A stretch of DNA of 64,000 nt from Pseudomonas congelans (GCF_900103225.1 NZ_FNJH01000002.1:124001-188000), one strand, 5' to 3'; shown: positions 9,431-20,613, numbered from the stretch's first letter. A program made the numbers and translations. The notes: generated by a model from the sequence alone, not told the origin.

Positions 9431-11152
9431 ATGCCCTCCCGAACCTCAAGACGAACCTTTGTGAAAGGGCTTGCCGCCACTGGCCTGCTCGGCGGCCTCG
9501 GGCTGTGGCGCAGCCCGGCGTGGGCGGTGGCCAATCCGGGTCAGCCCGACGGGTTGTCCGGCACCGAGTTCGATCTGTATATCGGCGAAACCCAGGTCAA
9601 TATCACCGGCAATGCCAGGACCGCGCAGACCATCAACGGCGGCATTCCCGGCCCGCTGCTCAGATGGCGCGAAGGCGACACCGTGACCCTGAGGGTCAAA
9701 AACCGGCTCGACGAAGCCACGTCCATCCACTGGCACGGCATCATCCTGCCGGCCAACATGGACGGCGTACCAGGACTGAGCTTTGACGGCATCGCGCCGG
9801 ATGGCATGTATGTCTACCGCTTCAAGGTCAGGCAGCATGGCACCTACTGGTATCACAGCCACTCCGGCTTCCAGGAACAGTCGGGGGTCTACGGGCCGCT
9901 GGTGATCGATGCGAAAGAGCCAGAGCCGTTCGAGTACGACCGCGAGCACGTGATCATGCTCAGCGACTGGACCGACGAAGAGCCGGTGCAACTGATGAAA
10001 ACGCTCAAGAAACAGTCCGATTACTACAACAATAACCAGCGCACCGTCGGTGACTTCATCAACGACGTCGGTGAAAAAGGCTGGAGCGAGACCACCCGTG
10101 ATCGCCGGATGTGGGCGAAGATGAGGATGGACCCGACCGACCTGGCGGATGTCAGCGGTGCGACCTACACCTACCTGATGAACGGTCAGGCGCCGAACAT
10201 GAACTGGACCGGGCTGTTCAAGCCTGGCGAGCGGATTCGACTGCGGCTGATCAACGGCTCGGCAATGACGTACTTCGACGTGCGTATCCCGGGCCTGAAG
10301 ATGACCGTCGTGGCCAGCGACGGCCTGCACGTCAAGCCGGTGACCGTCGATGAGTTGCGCATCGCAGTGGCGGAAACCTTCGACGTGATCGTCGAACCGG
10401 CGGAAGGTGCCTATACCCTGTTCGCCCAGTCGATGGACCGCACCGGTTATGCCCGCGGCACGCTGGCCAGCAGGCCTGGCCTGCAGGCTGTCGTGCCGCC
10501 TCTCGATCCACGCCCGCTGTTGAGCATGGATGATATGGGCATGGCGGGCATGGACCACAGCAAGATGGGCCACGACGCAATGCCGGGGATGGACCACGCG
10601 CAGATTCCGGCCAGGAAAACGCCGACCCTGCAATCGCACCCGGAGAGCGAAAACAACAACCCGCTGGTCGACATGCAAGCCATGAGCACCTCGCCCAGGC
10701 TCGACGATCCGGGCATCGGCCTCAGAAATAACGGTCGCAGAGTCCTGACCTACGCTGACCTGCACAGCACCTTCGAAGACCCGGATGGTCGTGAGCCGAG
10801 CCGCACGATCGAGCTGCACCTGACCGGGCACATGGAAAAATTCGCCTGGTCGTTCGACGGTGTGAAGTTCTCGGACGCCAAACCGCTGATCCTCAAATAC
10901 GGCGAGCGGGTGCGTGTCGTGCTGGTCAACGACACGATGATGACCCACCCCATCCATCTGCATGGCATGTGGAGCGACCTCGAAGATGAAAACGGCCAGT
11001 TCATGGTGCGCAAACACACCATCGACATGCCACCGGGATCACGCCGCAGCTATCGCGTGACCGCCGATGCGCTGGGCCGCTGGGCTTATCACTGTCACAT
11101 GCTGTACCACATGGAAATGGGCATGTTCCGCGAAGTGCGGGTGGAAGAATGA
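9431..11152 (+). CDS. copA: Copper resistance multicopper oxidase CopA
   Basis: A 573-residue periplasmic multicopper oxidase that oxidises Cu(I). A twin-arginine signal ([10 protein letters not shown], cleavage expected after AWA near residue 32) is followed by three cupredoxin domains. Copper ligands are visible: HWHG and WYHSH in domain 1, HPIHLHGMW and [12 protein letters not shown] in domain 3. A methionine-rich region ([19 protein letters not shown]) near residues 360-390 is the typical copper-sequestering loop. copB follows with a four-base overlap. No copC, copD or copRS genes are in this window. Confidence 0.95.
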   Translation: MPSRTSRRTFVKGLAATGLLGGLGLWRSPAWAVANPGQPDGLSGTEFDLYIGETQVNITGNARTAQTINGGIPGPLLRWREGDTVTLRVKNRLDEATSIHWHGIILPANMDGVPGLSFDGIAPDGMYVYRFKVRQHGTYWYHSHSGFQEQSGVYGPLVIDAKEPEPFEYDREHVIMLSDWTDEEPVQLMKTLKKQSDYYNNNQRTVGDFINDVGEKGWSETTRDRRMWAKMRMDPTDLADVSGATYTYLMNGQAPNMNWTGLFKPGERIRLRLINGSAMTYFDVRIPGLKMTVVASDGLHVKPVTVDELRIAVAETFDVIVEPAEGAYTLFAQSMDRTGYARGTLASRPGLQAVVPPLDPRPLLSMDDMGMAGMDHSKMGHDAMPGMDHAQIPARKTPTLQSHPESENNNPLVDMQAMSTSPRLDDPGIGLRNNGRRVLTYADLHSTFEDPDGREPSRTIELHLTGHMEKFAWSFDGVKFSDAKPLILKYGERVRVVLVNDTMMTHPIHLHGMWSDLEDENGQFMVRKHTIDMPPGSRRSYRVTADALGRWAYHCHMLYHMEMGMFREVRVEE

Positions 11153-12057
11153 GGACCTTGATGTTGAGCAGAACGCTGAATTCGCCCCGCCTGCCGATGC
11201 TGCTGCTAGCCGCCGGGCTGACCGCCACGCCGTGGACCTCGACCATGGCCGCCGGAATGGAAGGCATGGACCACGGCAGCCACGAGATGCACATGGACGC
11301 CAGCGACGGCGAGGACGCGCCCTCGCCGCAGCCTGCGCCCGCCCGGAGCCGAACTCCGATCCCGCCGATCACCGATGCGGACCGGGCTGCGGTGTACACC
11401 AGCCACGCGGGCCATCAGGTCCACGACAGCGCCATCAACAGTTACTTTCTGGCCGACAAGCTGGAATGGCAGGACGCCAACGACGGCAGCGCGCTGGCCT
11501 GGGACCTGTCCGGCTGGATTGGCGGAGATATCGACCGCCTTTTGCTGCGTTCCGAAGGTGAGCGAACCAACGGCAAGACCGAAGAAGCGGAAATCCAGGC
11601 GTTGTGGGGGCATTCGATAAGCCCCTGGTGGGACGTTGTCGCCGGAGCACGTCAGGATTTCAAACCGGGCGCACCGCAAACCTGGGCGGCCTTCGGCCTG
11701 CAGGGGCAAGCCATTTCGGATCTGGACATCGAGGCCACAGCGTTCATCGGTGAAGCCGGACAGACCGCCGCTCGCCTGGAGGCCGACTACGACCTCCAGT
11801 TAACCAACAATCTGGTGCTGCAGCCCACCGCAGAGCTGAACTTCTACGGCAAGAACGACCCGCAGCGCGGCGACGGCTCGGGCCTGTCGACCAGTGAGTT
11901 CGGCCTCAGGCTGCGCTACGAGATCACCCCGCAGTTCGCCCCTTATGTCGGGGTGAGCTGGGACCGCTCGTACGGCAAGACGGCCGATTACGCGCGCGAG
12001 GACGACGAAGACACTCAGGACGCGCGACTGGTGGTCGGCGTGCGCATGTGGTTCTGA
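11149..12057 (+). CDS. copB: Copper resistance outer membrane protein CopB
   Basis: A 302-residue outer membrane protein. After a signal sequence comes a Met/His-rich segment ([18 protein letters not shown]) that would bind copper, then a beta-barrel region of alternating strands ending in the aromatic C-terminus MWF, typical for outer membrane insertion. The start codon overlaps the copA stop (ATGA), so the two are translationally coupled. A second in-frame ATG four codons later is possible. Together CopA and CopB give periplasmic copper oxidation and sequestration. Confidence 0.93.
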   Translation: MRTLMLSRTLNSPRLPMLLLAAGLTATPWTSTMAAGMEGMDHGSHEMHMDASDGEDAPSPQPAPARSRTPIPPITDADRAAVYTSHAGHQVHDSAINSYFLADKLEWQDANDGSALAWDLSGWIGGDIDRLLLRSEGERTNGKTEEAEIQALWGHSISPWWDVVAGARQDFKPGAPQTWAAFGLQGQAISDLDIEATAFIGEAGQTAARLEADYDLQLTNNLVLQPTAELNFYGKNDPQRGDGSGLSTSEFGLRLRYEITPQFAPYVGVSWDRSYGKTADYAREDDEDTQDARLVVGVRMWF

Positions 12058-12122
12058 ACACAGTCAATGGCATTGCTCCGAGGCTGCCGTATAATCCCGG
12101 TTTTCTTCAGAGCACCCTCCCC

Positions 12123-12623
12123 GTGGCCAACAAACGGTACGCCTGCATCGGTCTTTACAACCCCAAGTCCCCGGAAAACGTCGGCTCCGTCATGCGCGCG
12201 GCCGGCTGTTACGGCGTGGCGTCGGTGTTCTATACCGGTAAACGCTATGAGCGCGCGCGGGACTTCATCACCGACACCAAGAAAATCCATCAGGACATCC
12301 CGCTGATCGGCATCGAAGACCTCAAAAGCATTCTGCCGCTGGGTTGCATTCCGGTGGCCGTCGAACTGGTCGAGGGCGCCCGCGCATTGCCCGAATACAC
12401 CCACCCTGATCGCGCACTGTATATCTTCGGCCCGGAAGATGGCTCGCTGGATCAGGAGATTCGCGACTGGTGTGAAGACGTGGTCTATATCCCGACCGAG
12501 GGCTGCATGAATCTGGCGGCGACCGTCAACGTCGTCCTCTATGACCGCATGGCCAAAGGTATCAATACCCGTTCGGGCCCGCAGTTCGGTCGCGAGAAAA
12601 TTGATCCGGCCAGCGACCGCTGA
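12123..12623 (+). CDS. TrmH/SpoU family RNA methyltransferase
   Basis: A 166-residue SPOUT methyltransferase. The N-terminal motif NPKSPENVGSVMRAAGCYG, the second motif IFGPEDGSL and the third (MNLAATVNVVLYDRM) form the trefoil-knot site for S-adenosylmethionine. I place the start at a GTG at 12123; the longer frame starting at 12048 overlaps the end of copB and adds non-conserved residues. Its substrate is probably tRNA or rRNA 2'-O-ribose; which position cannot be said from sequence. Confidence 0.85.
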   Translation: MANKRYACIGLYNPKSPENVGSVMRAAGCYGVASVFYTGKRYERARDFITDTKKIHQDIPLIGIEDLKSILPLGCIPVAVELVEGARALPEYTHPDRALYIFGPEDGSLDQEIRDWCEDVVYIPTEGCMNLAATVNVVLYDRMAKGINTRSGPQFGREKIDPASDR

Positions 12624-12728
12624 CGGAAAAGCATTGAACCTGTGTCGCGCACGGGCAGTCAGTTTCTCTGAATCGAGCAACTGCTTCCAATTTGCCAACT
12701 CCGACCTACTACCTCATGGATAGCCATC

Positions 12729-13109
12729 ATGCGCGACACCCCGATCATCGAACGCATCGACACACCTGAACTGCTTCAACGCAACCCCGAGCAGAATGTA
12801 CAGGGCTGGGAGCGCATCGGCTCACTGGCTGGCGGCGTACTGCTGATGGGTAAAGGCGTCCGTCGTGGCGGCTTCCTGGGCCTGATCCAACTGGCCATCG
12901 GCGGCGCGGCACTGGCGCGCGGCATCAGTGGTCACTGCTCGGCCAAAAGCCTGATGGAAAAAGGCCGCAGTGATCTGCAAAGCGCACGTTCGACCATCGA
13001 ACGTGCCGGTGCGGAACTGAACAACCTCAAGGACGACGCTGAAAATGCCGTGAAGACGGCTGCTGCCAAAGGCGTGGAAGCGCTGACCGAGCCAAAGCCG
13101 GTCATTTAA
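12729..13109 (+). CDS. YgaP-like transmembrane / DUF2892 protein
   Basis: A 126-residue protein. A membrane-interacting glycine-rich region (residues about 32-62, GGVLLMGKGVRRGGFLGL then IQLAIGGAALARG) resembles DUF2892, followed by an amphipathic, alanine-rich C-terminal helix. Function is unknown. It stands alone, convergent with ycgN only 4 bases away. Confidence 0.7.
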   Translation: MRDTPIIERIDTPELLQRNPEQNVQGWERIGSLAGGVLLMGKGVRRGGFLGLIQLAIGGAALARGISGHCSAKSLMEKGRSDLQSARSTIERAGAELNNLKDDAENAVKTAAAKGVEALTEPKPVI

Positions 13110-13113
13110 GCGT

Positions 13114-13563
13114 TCAACCTGCGCGAAAAATCAGGTAATCCTCCCAGTCGTCTTCGGCCACATTGTTCTCGCTGAGCATGCGGCCTGACTGGGAGATACG
13201 TTCCTGATGCACGGCCGTGCGATCACCACACACCAGATGGTGCCAGAGCGGCAAATCCTTGCCCTCACTGACCAGACGATAGCCGCAGGTCGGTGGCAGC
13301 CATTTGAATTCATCTGCCTGACCAGGCGTTAGCTGAATGCAATCGGGCACCGAGGCACGCCGGTTTGCGTAGTCGGAGCACTGGCAGGTTTTCAGATCCA
13401 GCAGCTTGCAGGCAATTCGCGTGTAATAAACCGCGTTGTCTTCCTCATCCTCAAGCTTCTGCAGGCAGCACAGGCCGCAGCCATCGCACAACGACTCCCA
13501 CTCCTGGGTATCGAGCTGGTCAAGGGTCTTGCGAATCCAGAAGGGTTCAACTTTAGCGGCCAT
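13114..13563 (-). CDS. YcgN family cysteine cluster protein
   Basis: A 149-residue UPF0260 protein. A cysteine cluster CDGCGLCC near residues 28-35 and a further group [14 protein letters not shown] suggest binding of zinc or an iron-sulphur centre. The sequence [16 protein letters not shown] is characteristic of the family. Function is unknown, but it is conserved across gammaproteobacteria. It is divergent from the nitroreductase gene, with about 210 bases between them. Confidence 0.9.
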   Translation of the reverse strand: MAAKVEPFWIRKTLDQLDTQEWESLCDGCGLCCLQKLEDEEDNAVYYTRIACKLLDLKTCQCSDYANRRASVPDCIQLTPGQADEFKWLPPTCGYRLVSEGKDLPLWHHLVCGDRTAVHQERISQSGRMLSENNVAEDDWEDYLIFRAG

Positions 13564-13773
13564 GGTTCGGACAACGGTATCGATAATGAAAAGGCCGCCA
13601 GTCTAGAGGTACACGGGGTGCGGGCCAAGCACTTGCGACTGCCGGTAGCCGGGACTTGTCAGCGACAGGGCAAAACAGTAGCGTTAACGGGTTTTCAGTG
13701 CGTTCAAGCGATGCCTGCCGACCACGGCCCATCAAGCCACGCTCGTTTTCAACCTTCGCTATCAAGGACTTTC

Positions 13774-14367
13774 ATGAGCACAAACCCTCGCATCGCCGAT
13801 CACCCGATCGATCCGCAATTCACCGAACGCTGGTCGCCACGTGCCTTCAGCGGCGAAAGCATCGACCAGGAAACCCTGCTGAGCTTTTTCGAAGCCGCAC
13901 GCTGGGCACCCTCGGCGTATAACTCACAGCCCTGGCGCTTTCTCTATGCACGTCGCGATACGCCGAACTGGGAGCGTTATCTGGGCTTGCTGAACGAGTT
14001 CAACCGCAGCTGGGCGCAACATGCAGCGGCCCTGGTGATCGTCATTTCCAAGACCACCTTCGTCGCCCCCGGCGCAAGCGAAGAGAGCCCGGCCCTGTGG
14101 CACACCTTCGACACCGGCTCGGCATGGGGTTACCTGGCACTGCAGGCCAGCCTGAGCGGCTGGCACACCCACGGCATGGCCGGTTTCGATCAGGATCTGA
14201 CCCGCAAGGAACTGAATATTCCGGAGGGCTACGCAGTGCATGCGGCCATCGCGATTGGCAAGCTGGGTGACAAGTCGACCTTGCCGGACTACCTGCAAGG
14301 CCGCGAAGTGCCAAGCCCGCGCAAGCCGCTGGCAGAACTGGCCGCCGAAGGTGATTTTTCGCTGTAA
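13774..14367 (+). CDS. Nitroreductase family protein
   Basis: A 197-residue FMN-dependent oxidoreductase of the nitroreductase superfamily. The N-terminal RWSPRAFSGE and AARWAPSAYNSQPWRF motifs bind FMN phosphate and the cofactor edge. The start is at 13774 (MSTNPRIADHP); the open frame extends further upstream through sequence that does not resemble the family. Typical substrates are nitroaromatics, quinones or flavins; the true one is not apparent. Confidence 0.87.
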   Translation: MSTNPRIADHPIDPQFTERWSPRAFSGESIDQETLLSFFEAARWAPSAYNSQPWRFLYARRDTPNWERYLGLLNEFNRSWAQHAAALVIVISKTTFVAPGASEESPALWHTFDTGSAWGYLALQASLSGWHTHGMAGFDQDLTRKELNIPEGYAVHAAIAIGKLGDKSTLPDYLQGREVPSPRKPLAELAAEGDFSL

Positions 14368-14433
14368 CCGACCTTTTGCTGTAACCGAAGCCGGCGCGCC
14401 GACGCCTGAAACGTCGGCCCGCTGGCAAGGGCG

Positions 14434-15366
14434 TCAGTAACCTCGCGAAAAATCGACCTCGCCGCGCAGCGCTTCTCCCGCCTGAAAAGCGTTCAGGTTA
14501 TGCACGAAAAGCTCGGTCATGGCCACTGGCGAGGTAGGCGCCGAGCTGTGACCGGTCAACAGCAGACCGTAGGCAGTCCAGAACGGATGGCGCTGCGGCA
14601 AAGGCTCCTGGCGGCAGACGTCAATCACCGCGCCAGCCAGATGCCCCTCCTTCAACGCCTCGACCAGATCCGCATCGACAACCGCTACCCCGCGTCCGAC
14701 GTTGATGAACAGCGCCGTGGGCTTGAAGCTGGCGAACAGCTTCGCGTCGTACAGGTCGTGTGTCTCGGGCGTGTTGGGCAGCAGGTTGATGACGTAATCC
14801 ATCTCGCCGAGCAGACGCGTCATGTCTGACAACGCCGCTACCTCGATGAACGGCTCCTGAGTGCGTGCACTGGAAGCCACACCGTAAACCTGTACACCGA
14901 ACGGCAGCAGGAACTCGGCAACCCGCTGACCGATATCACCGGCACCGACGATCAATGCCTTGCGGCCCGCCAGGCTCTGCCCGGTGCGGTTGTCCCACTT
15001 GCGTTCGACCTGGCTCATCAGGCGCGCCAGCACCTCACGCTCATGGCCGAGCATGTAGGTCAAAACGAATTCGGCCATGACCTGACCGAAGATCCCGACC
15101 GCACGGGTCAGGCGATAGTCCCGCGACAGGCTGTCGGCCAGCAGCGGTGTGATGCCCGCCCAAGTGGATTGCAGCCATTGCGGCTTGTGCCCCTGCCGCA
15201 AAAGGTTGGCCATCAGGTCCGGCTGTCCCAGCCAGACCGGGCAGTCGCTGGCCATGCGCGACAACTCGGCAGAATCGCCAGTGCTGAAAACTTCCAGATC
15301 AGGCGCAGCCTTGCGCAACAATTGGGTGTAAACGTGGTAATCGTGCTCGGCAATCAGAACGCGCAT
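14434..15366 (-). CDS. D-2-hydroxyacid dehydrogenase (glyoxylate/hydroxypyruvate reductase-like)
   Basis: A 310-residue NAD(P)-dependent dehydrogenase. The nucleotide-binding loop is ALIVGAGDIGQRVAEFL. Catalytic residues are in NVGRGVAVVD (Arg), CRQEPLP (Glu) and LTGHSSAPTS (His). This arrangement fits the glyoxylate/hydroxypyruvate reductase branch (GhrA-like); exact substrate preference is uncertain. It is followed upstream by ycgL and rnd on the same strand, separated by about 70 bases from ycgL. Confidence 0.87.
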   Translation of the reverse strand: MRVLIAEHDYHVYTQLLRKAAPDLEVFSTGDSAELSRMASDCPVWLGQPDLMANLLRQGHKPQWLQSTWAGITPLLADSLSRDYRLTRAVGIFGQVMAEFVLTYMLGHEREVLARLMSQVERKWDNRTGQSLAGRKALIVGAGDIGQRVAEFLLPFGVQVYGVASSARTQEPFIEVAALSDMTRLLGEMDYVINLLPNTPETHDLYDAKLFASFKPTALFINVGRGVAVVDADLVEALKEGHLAGAVIDVCRQEPLPQRHPFWTAYGLLLTGHSSAPTSPVAMTELFVHNLNAFQAGEALRGEVDFSRGY

Positions 15367-15436
15367 GTTTCAAAAACCTTAAAAACAGGACAGGCAACCC
15401 ACGTCGATGCGGGCCGCTTTACAACGTGAGCAACGA

Positions 15437-15730
15437 TTACATGGGATCGTTGCGGCGCAGCAGCTCTTCGGGCAGGTGCTCGATGTAATCGTCTTCAGCC
15501 GGCGGCATCTGCAAGTGATAGCCCTGGCTGTCGAGGTTCTCCAGCACCACGTTGATGTCTTCGCGCGACAGCGCCCGCTCGGGGCTAAGCACCAGATCGA
15601 ACGCATGAATCGGCTTGCCGAAGGCCACCATCAGCTCTGGCGGCACACGTTTGAGGACGTCGCTTTTCAGGACGTAAAGGTACATCTCGTTTCTTTTCGG
15701 GCTGCGATAAATCGAGCAGATGCGCTTCAA
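15437..15730 (-). CDS. YcgL domain protein, TTG start
   Basis: A 97-residue YcgL protein ([20 protein letters not shown]). No ATG or GTG fits the conserved N-terminus; a TTG at 15728-15730 does, and it overlaps the stop of rnd as TTGA, so translation is coupled to rnd. YcgL is a small alpha/beta protein found next to rnd in many gammaproteobacteria; its function is unknown, though the genomic pairing points to RNA metabolism. The longer upstream frame is an artefact of reading inside rnd. Confidence 0.85.
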   Translation of the reverse strand: MKRICSIYRSPKRNEMYLYVLKSDVLKRVPPELMVAFGKPIHAFDLVLSPERALSREDINVVLENLDSQGYHLQMPPAEDDYIEHLPEELLRRNDPM

Positions 15731-16860
15731 GACGGTTCTCCGGGTGTAGCCAGGCTGTCCAGCAGCGCCTGACCCATCAACTCGCGACGCCAGCCACGCA
15801 GCGAGTCGGGTAATTGGTAAGGACCGTCGGGGTAGCCGCTCTTGAGCAGGGCTTCGAGGGTCTTCTTGCGCAGCATCAGCTCCGGGGCCATGTCCAGTTG
15901 CTCGGCGTACTGTTGACCGATTGCACGCAGACGCTTGATCGACCCGGCCGCATCGATGGGCAAAGGCTCGGGCAACGCAGGTGGCCATTCTTCCGGGGGC
16001 AGCACGCTCGCAGTCTTGATCAGTTCGAGCAGAAACTCGCCGTCATGGCGGACCGTACGCGGGTGCATGTCTTCGATCCGCGCCAGTGCGCCGAGGTTGT
16101 CCGGCTGGGTTTTGGCCAATGGCCAGAGCGAGTGTTCACGCACGATACGGTTGCGCGGCAGGTTGCGCGCGCGCGCCTCGCGCTCACGCCAGGCACACAA
16201 CTCACGCAGCACCGCCAGTTGGGCACGGGACAGCTTCCAGGCCAGCTTGGCGTCGCGATACACCTCGTACGGGTCCACTTCACGACGCAGGTTGGCGACC
16301 AGCTCGGCGCCGTCATCCAGCAGCCAGGCGTATTTGTCGTCGGACAAGCGCGGGCGCAGGATGATGAACAACTCGGCCAGGTGCACCGCATCTTCGGCAG
16401 CGTAGCTGATCTGCGTTTCCGACAGCGGACGTTGCAGCCAGTCGGAACGGGTTTCGCCCTTGGGCAGGTCGATGTCGAGGACCTCCTGCACCAGACGCGA
16501 GTAACCCATGGAGAAACCGAGGTTCAGGTAGGCCGCTGCCAACTGGGTATCGAACAGCGGAACCGGCAGGCTGCCGGTCAGGCGCAGCAACACCTCGAGG
16601 TCTTCGCTGCAAGCGTGCACCACTTTGATGACGTCGGGGTTTTCGAGCAAGGCAGACAGCGGCCGCCAGTCGTTGATCACCAACGGATCAATCAGCCAGG
16701 CGCTCTGCCCGTCGCCGATCTGCAGCAGCGCAGCGATCGGATAAAAAGTGTCGACCCGCATGAACTCGGTGTCGAGCGCCACGAAAGGCAGTGACTGCCA
16801 TTGTGCGCAATGCCGGGCGAGGCTGTCGTCGTCGCGAATCCAGTGAATATCGATGGCCAC
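15727..16860 (-). CDS. rnd: Ribonuclease D
   Basis: A 377-residue 3'-to-5' exoribonuclease that trims tRNA precursors. The DEDDy exonuclease domain is at the N-terminus: D30 and E32 in [19 protein letters not shown], and the [12 protein letters not shown] motif carrying the last Asp. The helical HRDC RNA-binding domain follows from about residue 200. Length matches the family. ycgL overlaps its stop codon by four bases and is presumably in the same mRNA. Confidence 0.93.
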   Translation of the reverse strand: MAIDIHWIRDDDSLARHCAQWQSLPFVALDTEFMRVDTFYPIAALLQIGDGQSAWLIDPLVINDWRPLSALLENPDVIKVVHACSEDLEVLLRLTGSLPVPLFDTQLAAAYLNLGFSMGYSRLVQEVLDIDLPKGETRSDWLQRPLSETQISYAAEDAVHLAELFIILRPRLSDDKYAWLLDDGAELVANLRREVDPYEVYRDAKLAWKLSRAQLAVLRELCAWREREARARNLPRNRIVREHSLWPLAKTQPDNLGALARIEDMHPRTVRHDGEFLLELIKTASVLPPEEWPPALPEPLPIDAAGSIKRLRAIGQQYAEQLDMAPELMLRKKTLEALLKSGYPDGPYQLPDSLRGWRRELMGQALLDSLATPGEPS

Positions 16861-17048
16861 ACGGCTCTCCCTTCAACAATGGCGCGCAGTATATATCGTC
16901 ATGGGAGATTATCGCGCGTCTGTCGTCCGGGTCTGGCGCATCTTCATGCAAATGACGGACAGGAGGCGCCATTGCCCGGCAGACGCGCTGCCGATGATCA
17001 TCCCCATCGCGGGAGAGGACGATCAAAACCCGACACGCCGCGCGGTGG

Positions 17049-18689
17049 CTACTTGTCGGTGGCCGCCAACTCGCTGCGGCATCCGGCAAACATATCGAGA
17101 CCGGGGTCATAGACCTTGGTATCGACTTTCAGCAGCCCGAGCATGGAATGGAAAAGATTATCCTGGCTCAACGGTGCATTACGCTGTTTGGCCAGGCACT
17201 CCGGCGTGACGGCAAAGGACTTCTGATAAGTATCGGACAACCAGACCATCATCGGCACATGCTTTTGCTGATCAGGCGCCAGCACATAAGGGGTGCCGTG
17301 CAGAAACAGGTTGTACTCGCCCAGCGACTCGCCATGGTCAGACAGGTACACCATGGCGGTATCGACCTTGTTTTGATTGGCGCGTAAAAGATCAATCAGC
17401 GTGGACAGCACATGGTCGGTGTACAACAACGTATTGTCGTACGCATTGACGATGCTGTCCCGGCTGCAATTGTTCAGCGCATTGCTTTCACACACCGGGG
17501 TAAACTTTTCAAACTCCTTTGGGTAACGCTTGAAGTATTCAGGCCCGTGGCTGCCCATCTGGTGCAGAACAAGCACCGTGTCCTTGTCGAGGCTGTCGAT
17601 AAAGGTCTGCAGGTTTTGCAAGAGTATCTCGTCCCGGCATTCATGGTTGTTGCACAACAGCGGGTCCTTGAGATTACTCACGTCCTGAAAGGTCACTCGA
17701 TCACAGGTGCCTTTGCAGCCTGCCTGATTGTCACGCCATATCACGTCTATGCCCGCGCGCTTCAGTACATCCAGCAAGCCTTCCTGATTACGCGCCTGGG
17801 TAGCGTTGTAATTCTTGCGACCCATGTTGGAAAACATGCAGGGCACCGACACGGCGGTTTCGGTGCCGCAGGAATACACGTCGGTAAACGCTACCAGCCC
17901 GCTTTCCCTGTTCAGGTTGGGCGTGGTGTTGCGACCATAGCCAAGGATCCCGAAGTTCTCGGCTCTGGCACTTTCGCCGACCACCAGCACGGTCAAGGAT
18001 TTGCGGGCATGCCTGGCCCAGTCCGCAGAGCGTTTGGCATCCTCGCCGATCTTGACGAACGGACGTCTTGCGGAGATCACCTGCTCGCTCAGGTAGCCCA
18101 GCGACGCACCGATGTAGTTGCTTGGCACCACCATCAGGCGCAATTCATGGTGATTGCGAAACAATGACGACAAGCCCTGGTAATTGGCCAGTGCAACGCC
18201 GCCTATTGCCACGCAGCACACCACCGTCACCAGCAGTTTGCTGAACAGTTCAAGGTGCCAGCGACGGTAGCTGATCGGCAGTTTCCAGAGTATCAGCGAA
18301 GGCAATACGCCTAACAACAGGATATACAACGCCAGTTTTAAAGACAGCAGGCCCTGCACTTCCGTAACGTTGGTTTCGGCGAAGTTTCGAAACATCCCGG
18401 CGTCGATCATGACCCCGTATTCGCTCATGAAATAAACCACCCCCGCGCTGATCATAAACAGACTGATCAACACCGGCTTAAACACACGACGGAACGCCAA
18501 CAGCGTCAACACGATATTGAACACGCAGAAAATCATCACACCAAACGCGAAGCGCATGGCCAAACCTTTGCTATCGGCGCTGGTAATCGAGAAAAGATGC
18601 TGCCAGAGATTGAGATTGAAACCCAGTAACAGAAACGCACTGGCAAGTAGGGTTACAACCTCTGGACGAACAGTTCTGGGTGTCGGCAT
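17049..18689 (-). CDS. eptA: Lipid A phosphoethanolamine transferase
   Basis: A 546-residue inner membrane enzyme that adds phosphoethanolamine to lipid A and so lowers sensitivity to cationic peptides. Five N-terminal transmembrane helices (to about residue 180) precede a periplasmic sulfatase-like domain. Motifs seen: VLVVGESARAENFGILGYGR, the nucleophilic Thr in CGTETAVSVPCMFS, several cysteines for disulphides, and the metal-site LSDHGESLGE. No pmrAB-like regulator is adjacent, so control must come from elsewhere. Confidence 0.92.
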   Translation of the reverse strand: MPTPRTVRPEVVTLLASAFLLLGFNLNLWQHLFSITSADSKGLAMRFAFGVMIFCVFNIVLTLLAFRRVFKPVLISLFMISAGVVYFMSEYGVMIDAGMFRNFAETNVTEVQGLLSLKLALYILLLGVLPSLILWKLPISYRRWHLELFSKLLVTVVCCVAIGGVALANYQGLSSLFRNHHELRLMVVPSNYIGASLGYLSEQVISARRPFVKIGEDAKRSADWARHARKSLTVLVVGESARAENFGILGYGRNTTPNLNRESGLVAFTDVYSCGTETAVSVPCMFSNMGRKNYNATQARNQEGLLDVLKRAGIDVIWRDNQAGCKGTCDRVTFQDVSNLKDPLLCNNHECRDEILLQNLQTFIDSLDKDTVLVLHQMGSHGPEYFKRYPKEFEKFTPVCESNALNNCSRDSIVNAYDNTLLYTDHVLSTLIDLLRANQNKVDTAMVYLSDHGESLGEYNLFLHGTPYVLAPDQQKHVPMMVWLSDTYQKSFAVTPECLAKQRNAPLSQDNLFHSMLGLLKVDTKVYDPGLDMFAGCRSELAATDK

Positions 18690-18872
18690 CGTGGTCTGCT
18701 TATCGAATTAATATGCATCGGGCATTCAGGAGCCAGTGAACTCCCGGATGGCGCGCACTGTAGGCAGCGCATCATCAATTTTATGTGAAAAAGGTGAGAG
18801 GATTGGGTTGAATGAAGCTTATTTCACTGTGAAGAAATTCGTTGCAGCATTACTGCATGTTCAGAGCAGCGT

Positions 18873-18898
18873 GTCTCCGCAAGCAGGCTTGCGGAGAC
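18873..18898. repeat. Perfect 12-bp inverted repeat
   Basis: GTCTCCGCAAGC, two bases, then GCTTGCGGAGAC. It lies 24 bases past the malic enzyme stop and 180 bases before eptA. The stem would cap a malic enzyme transcript, but no T run follows on that strand. It could be a REP-type extragenic palindrome. Confidence 0.6.
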
Positions 18899-18921
18899 CT
18901 CATCCTTTCAAATGCGCCTGA

Positions 18922-20613
18922 TCAGACCGAGCGACGGCGGTAAGCCCGGTAGCCCGGCAACCAGAAATTACGCTCGATGGCCTCAAGCAGCGCCTCTTCG
19001 GTGGTTTCCAGTGCCAGCCCTTCGGCCTGCGCCTCCTTCGCTACAGCCAGCGCGATCTTGCGGCTGACCTGCTGGATTTCCTTGAGCGGCGGCAATACCG
19101 CATCGCCCTTCCCTGTCACCATCGGCGAGCACTCGGCCAGCGCATTGGACGCGGCCATGAGCATCCGGTCGGTGATGCGCGATGCCTTGCAGGCCACCAC
19201 GCCGAGGCCGATGCCCGGAAAGATGTAGGAGTTGTTGCACTGCGCGATGTGCACCGTGCGACCGTTGATCTCCACTGGCGCAAACGGACTGCCGGTAGCC
19301 ACCAACGCATTTCCATCCGTCCAGCGCAGGATTTCTTCCGGCGTGGCTTCCACTTTGGAGGTCGGATTGGACAGCGGCATTACCAGAGGTTTGGGGCAAT
19401 GCTTGTGCAGTTCGCGAATCACCTGTTCAGTGAACAGACCGCGCTGTCCGGACACGCCGATCAGTACTGTGGCCCCTGCGTGGGTGACCACGTCGAGCAA
19501 CTGCGGGAAGGCGTCTGTACCGGCAGTCCAGCCGGACACGTCGGCAGTCTTTTGCGCCAGTCGTTTCTGGAAGTCGAGCAGGTTGTCCATGCCCTCGGTC
19601 AACAGGCCGAAACGATCAACCATGAAGATGCGCTTGCGCGCTTCGCTTTCGCTCAGGCCTTCGATGCGCATCGCTGCGATGATGTGCTCGGCAATGCCGC
19701 AGCCTGCCGAACCGGCACCGACAAACACCACCTTCTGCTGGCCAAGGGTTTCATTCTTGGCTTTGCAGGCCGCCAGCAATGTACCCACAGCCACCGACGC
19801 GGTGCCCTGGATGTCATCGTTGAAGCAGCACAGTTCATCCCGATACTTTTCCAGCAGCGGCATGGCGTTGGACTGGGCGAAATCTTCGAACTGCAACAGC
19901 ACGTCCGGCCAGCGACGCTGCACCGCGTCGATGAACAGCGCGATGAAGTCTTCGTATTCCTTGCCCGATACCCGCTCGTGACGCCAGCCCATGTACATCG
20001 GGTCATCCAGCAACTCACGATTGTTGGTGCCAACATCCAGCACGATCGGCAGCGTGTACGCCGGGCTGATCCCGCCACAAGCGGTGTACAACGACAATTT
20101 GCCGATCGGAATGCCCATGCCGCCGATGCCCTGATCGCCCAGCCCGAGAATTCGTTCGCTGTCGGTCACGACAATGATCTTGATCCGGTCCTTGGTCGCG
20201 CTGCGCAAAATGTCATCGATGCGGTCACGCTCAGGGTAGGAAATGAACAGGCCGCGATGCGTGCGGTAGATCTTGGAGAATTCCTGACAGGCCTGCCCCA
20301 CCGTCGGCGTGTAGATGATCGGCAGCATCTCGTCCAGATGGGAATCGAGCAGACGGAAAAACAGGGTTTCGTTGTTGTCCTGGATCGAGCGCAGGTAGAT
20401 ATGCTTGTCCAGGTCGCTGGCACATTGTTTGTACTGGCTGTAAACCCGGGTGACTTGCTCTTCGATCGTCTCTACGTTCTGTGGCAGGAGCCCGATCAGA
20501 TTGAATTCGACCCGCTCTTGCGGGGTGAAGGCACTGCCTTTGTTCAGCAGGGGCATTTCCAGCAGTGAGGGTCCTGCGTAGGAAATGTACAAAGGTCGCG
20601 AAGTTTTGGTCAT
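18922..20613 (-). CDS. maeA: NAD-dependent malic enzyme
   Basis: A 563-residue enzyme that decarboxylates malate to pyruvate with NAD. The start at 20613 ([20 protein letters not shown]) is that of the SfcA/MaeA family; the ORF could extend 10 codons upstream without support. Conserved parts include [13 protein letters not shown], the metal-binding region around [28 protein letters not shown], and the NAD loop [16 protein letters not shown]. Length is typical. It is transcribed alone. Confidence 0.94.
   Translation of the reverse strand: MTKTSRPLYISYAGPSLLEMPLLNKGSAFTPQERVEFNLIGLLPQNVETIEEQVTRVYSQYKQCASDLDKHIYLRSIQDNNETLFFRLLDSHLDEMLPIIYTPTVGQACQEFSKIYRTHRGLFISYPERDRIDDILRSATKDRIKIIVVTDSERILGLGDQGIGGMGIPIGKLSLYTACGGISPAYTLPIVLDVGTNNRELLDDPMYMGWRHERVSGKEYEDFIALFIDAVQRRWPDVLLQFEDFAQSNAMPLLEKYRDELCCFNDDIQGTASVAVGTLLAACKAKNETLGQQKVVFVGAGSAGCGIAEHIIAAMRIEGLSESEARKRIFMVDRFGLLTEGMDNLLDFQKRLAQKTADVSGWTAGTDAFPQLLDVVTHAGATVLIGVSGQRGLFTEQVIRELHKHCPKPLVMPLSNPTSKVEATPEEILRWTDGNALVATGSPFAPVEINGRTVHIAQCNNSYIFPGIGLGVVACKASRITDRMLMAASNALAECSPMVTGKGDAVLPPLKEIQQVSRKIALAVAKEAQAEGLALETTEEALLEAIERNFWLPGYRAYRRRSV

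Noticed and set aside
9446..11017. Minus-strand open frame of 523 codons opposite copA
   Set aside because: Antisense shadow of a well-recognised multicopper oxidase; the translated protein has no domain features.
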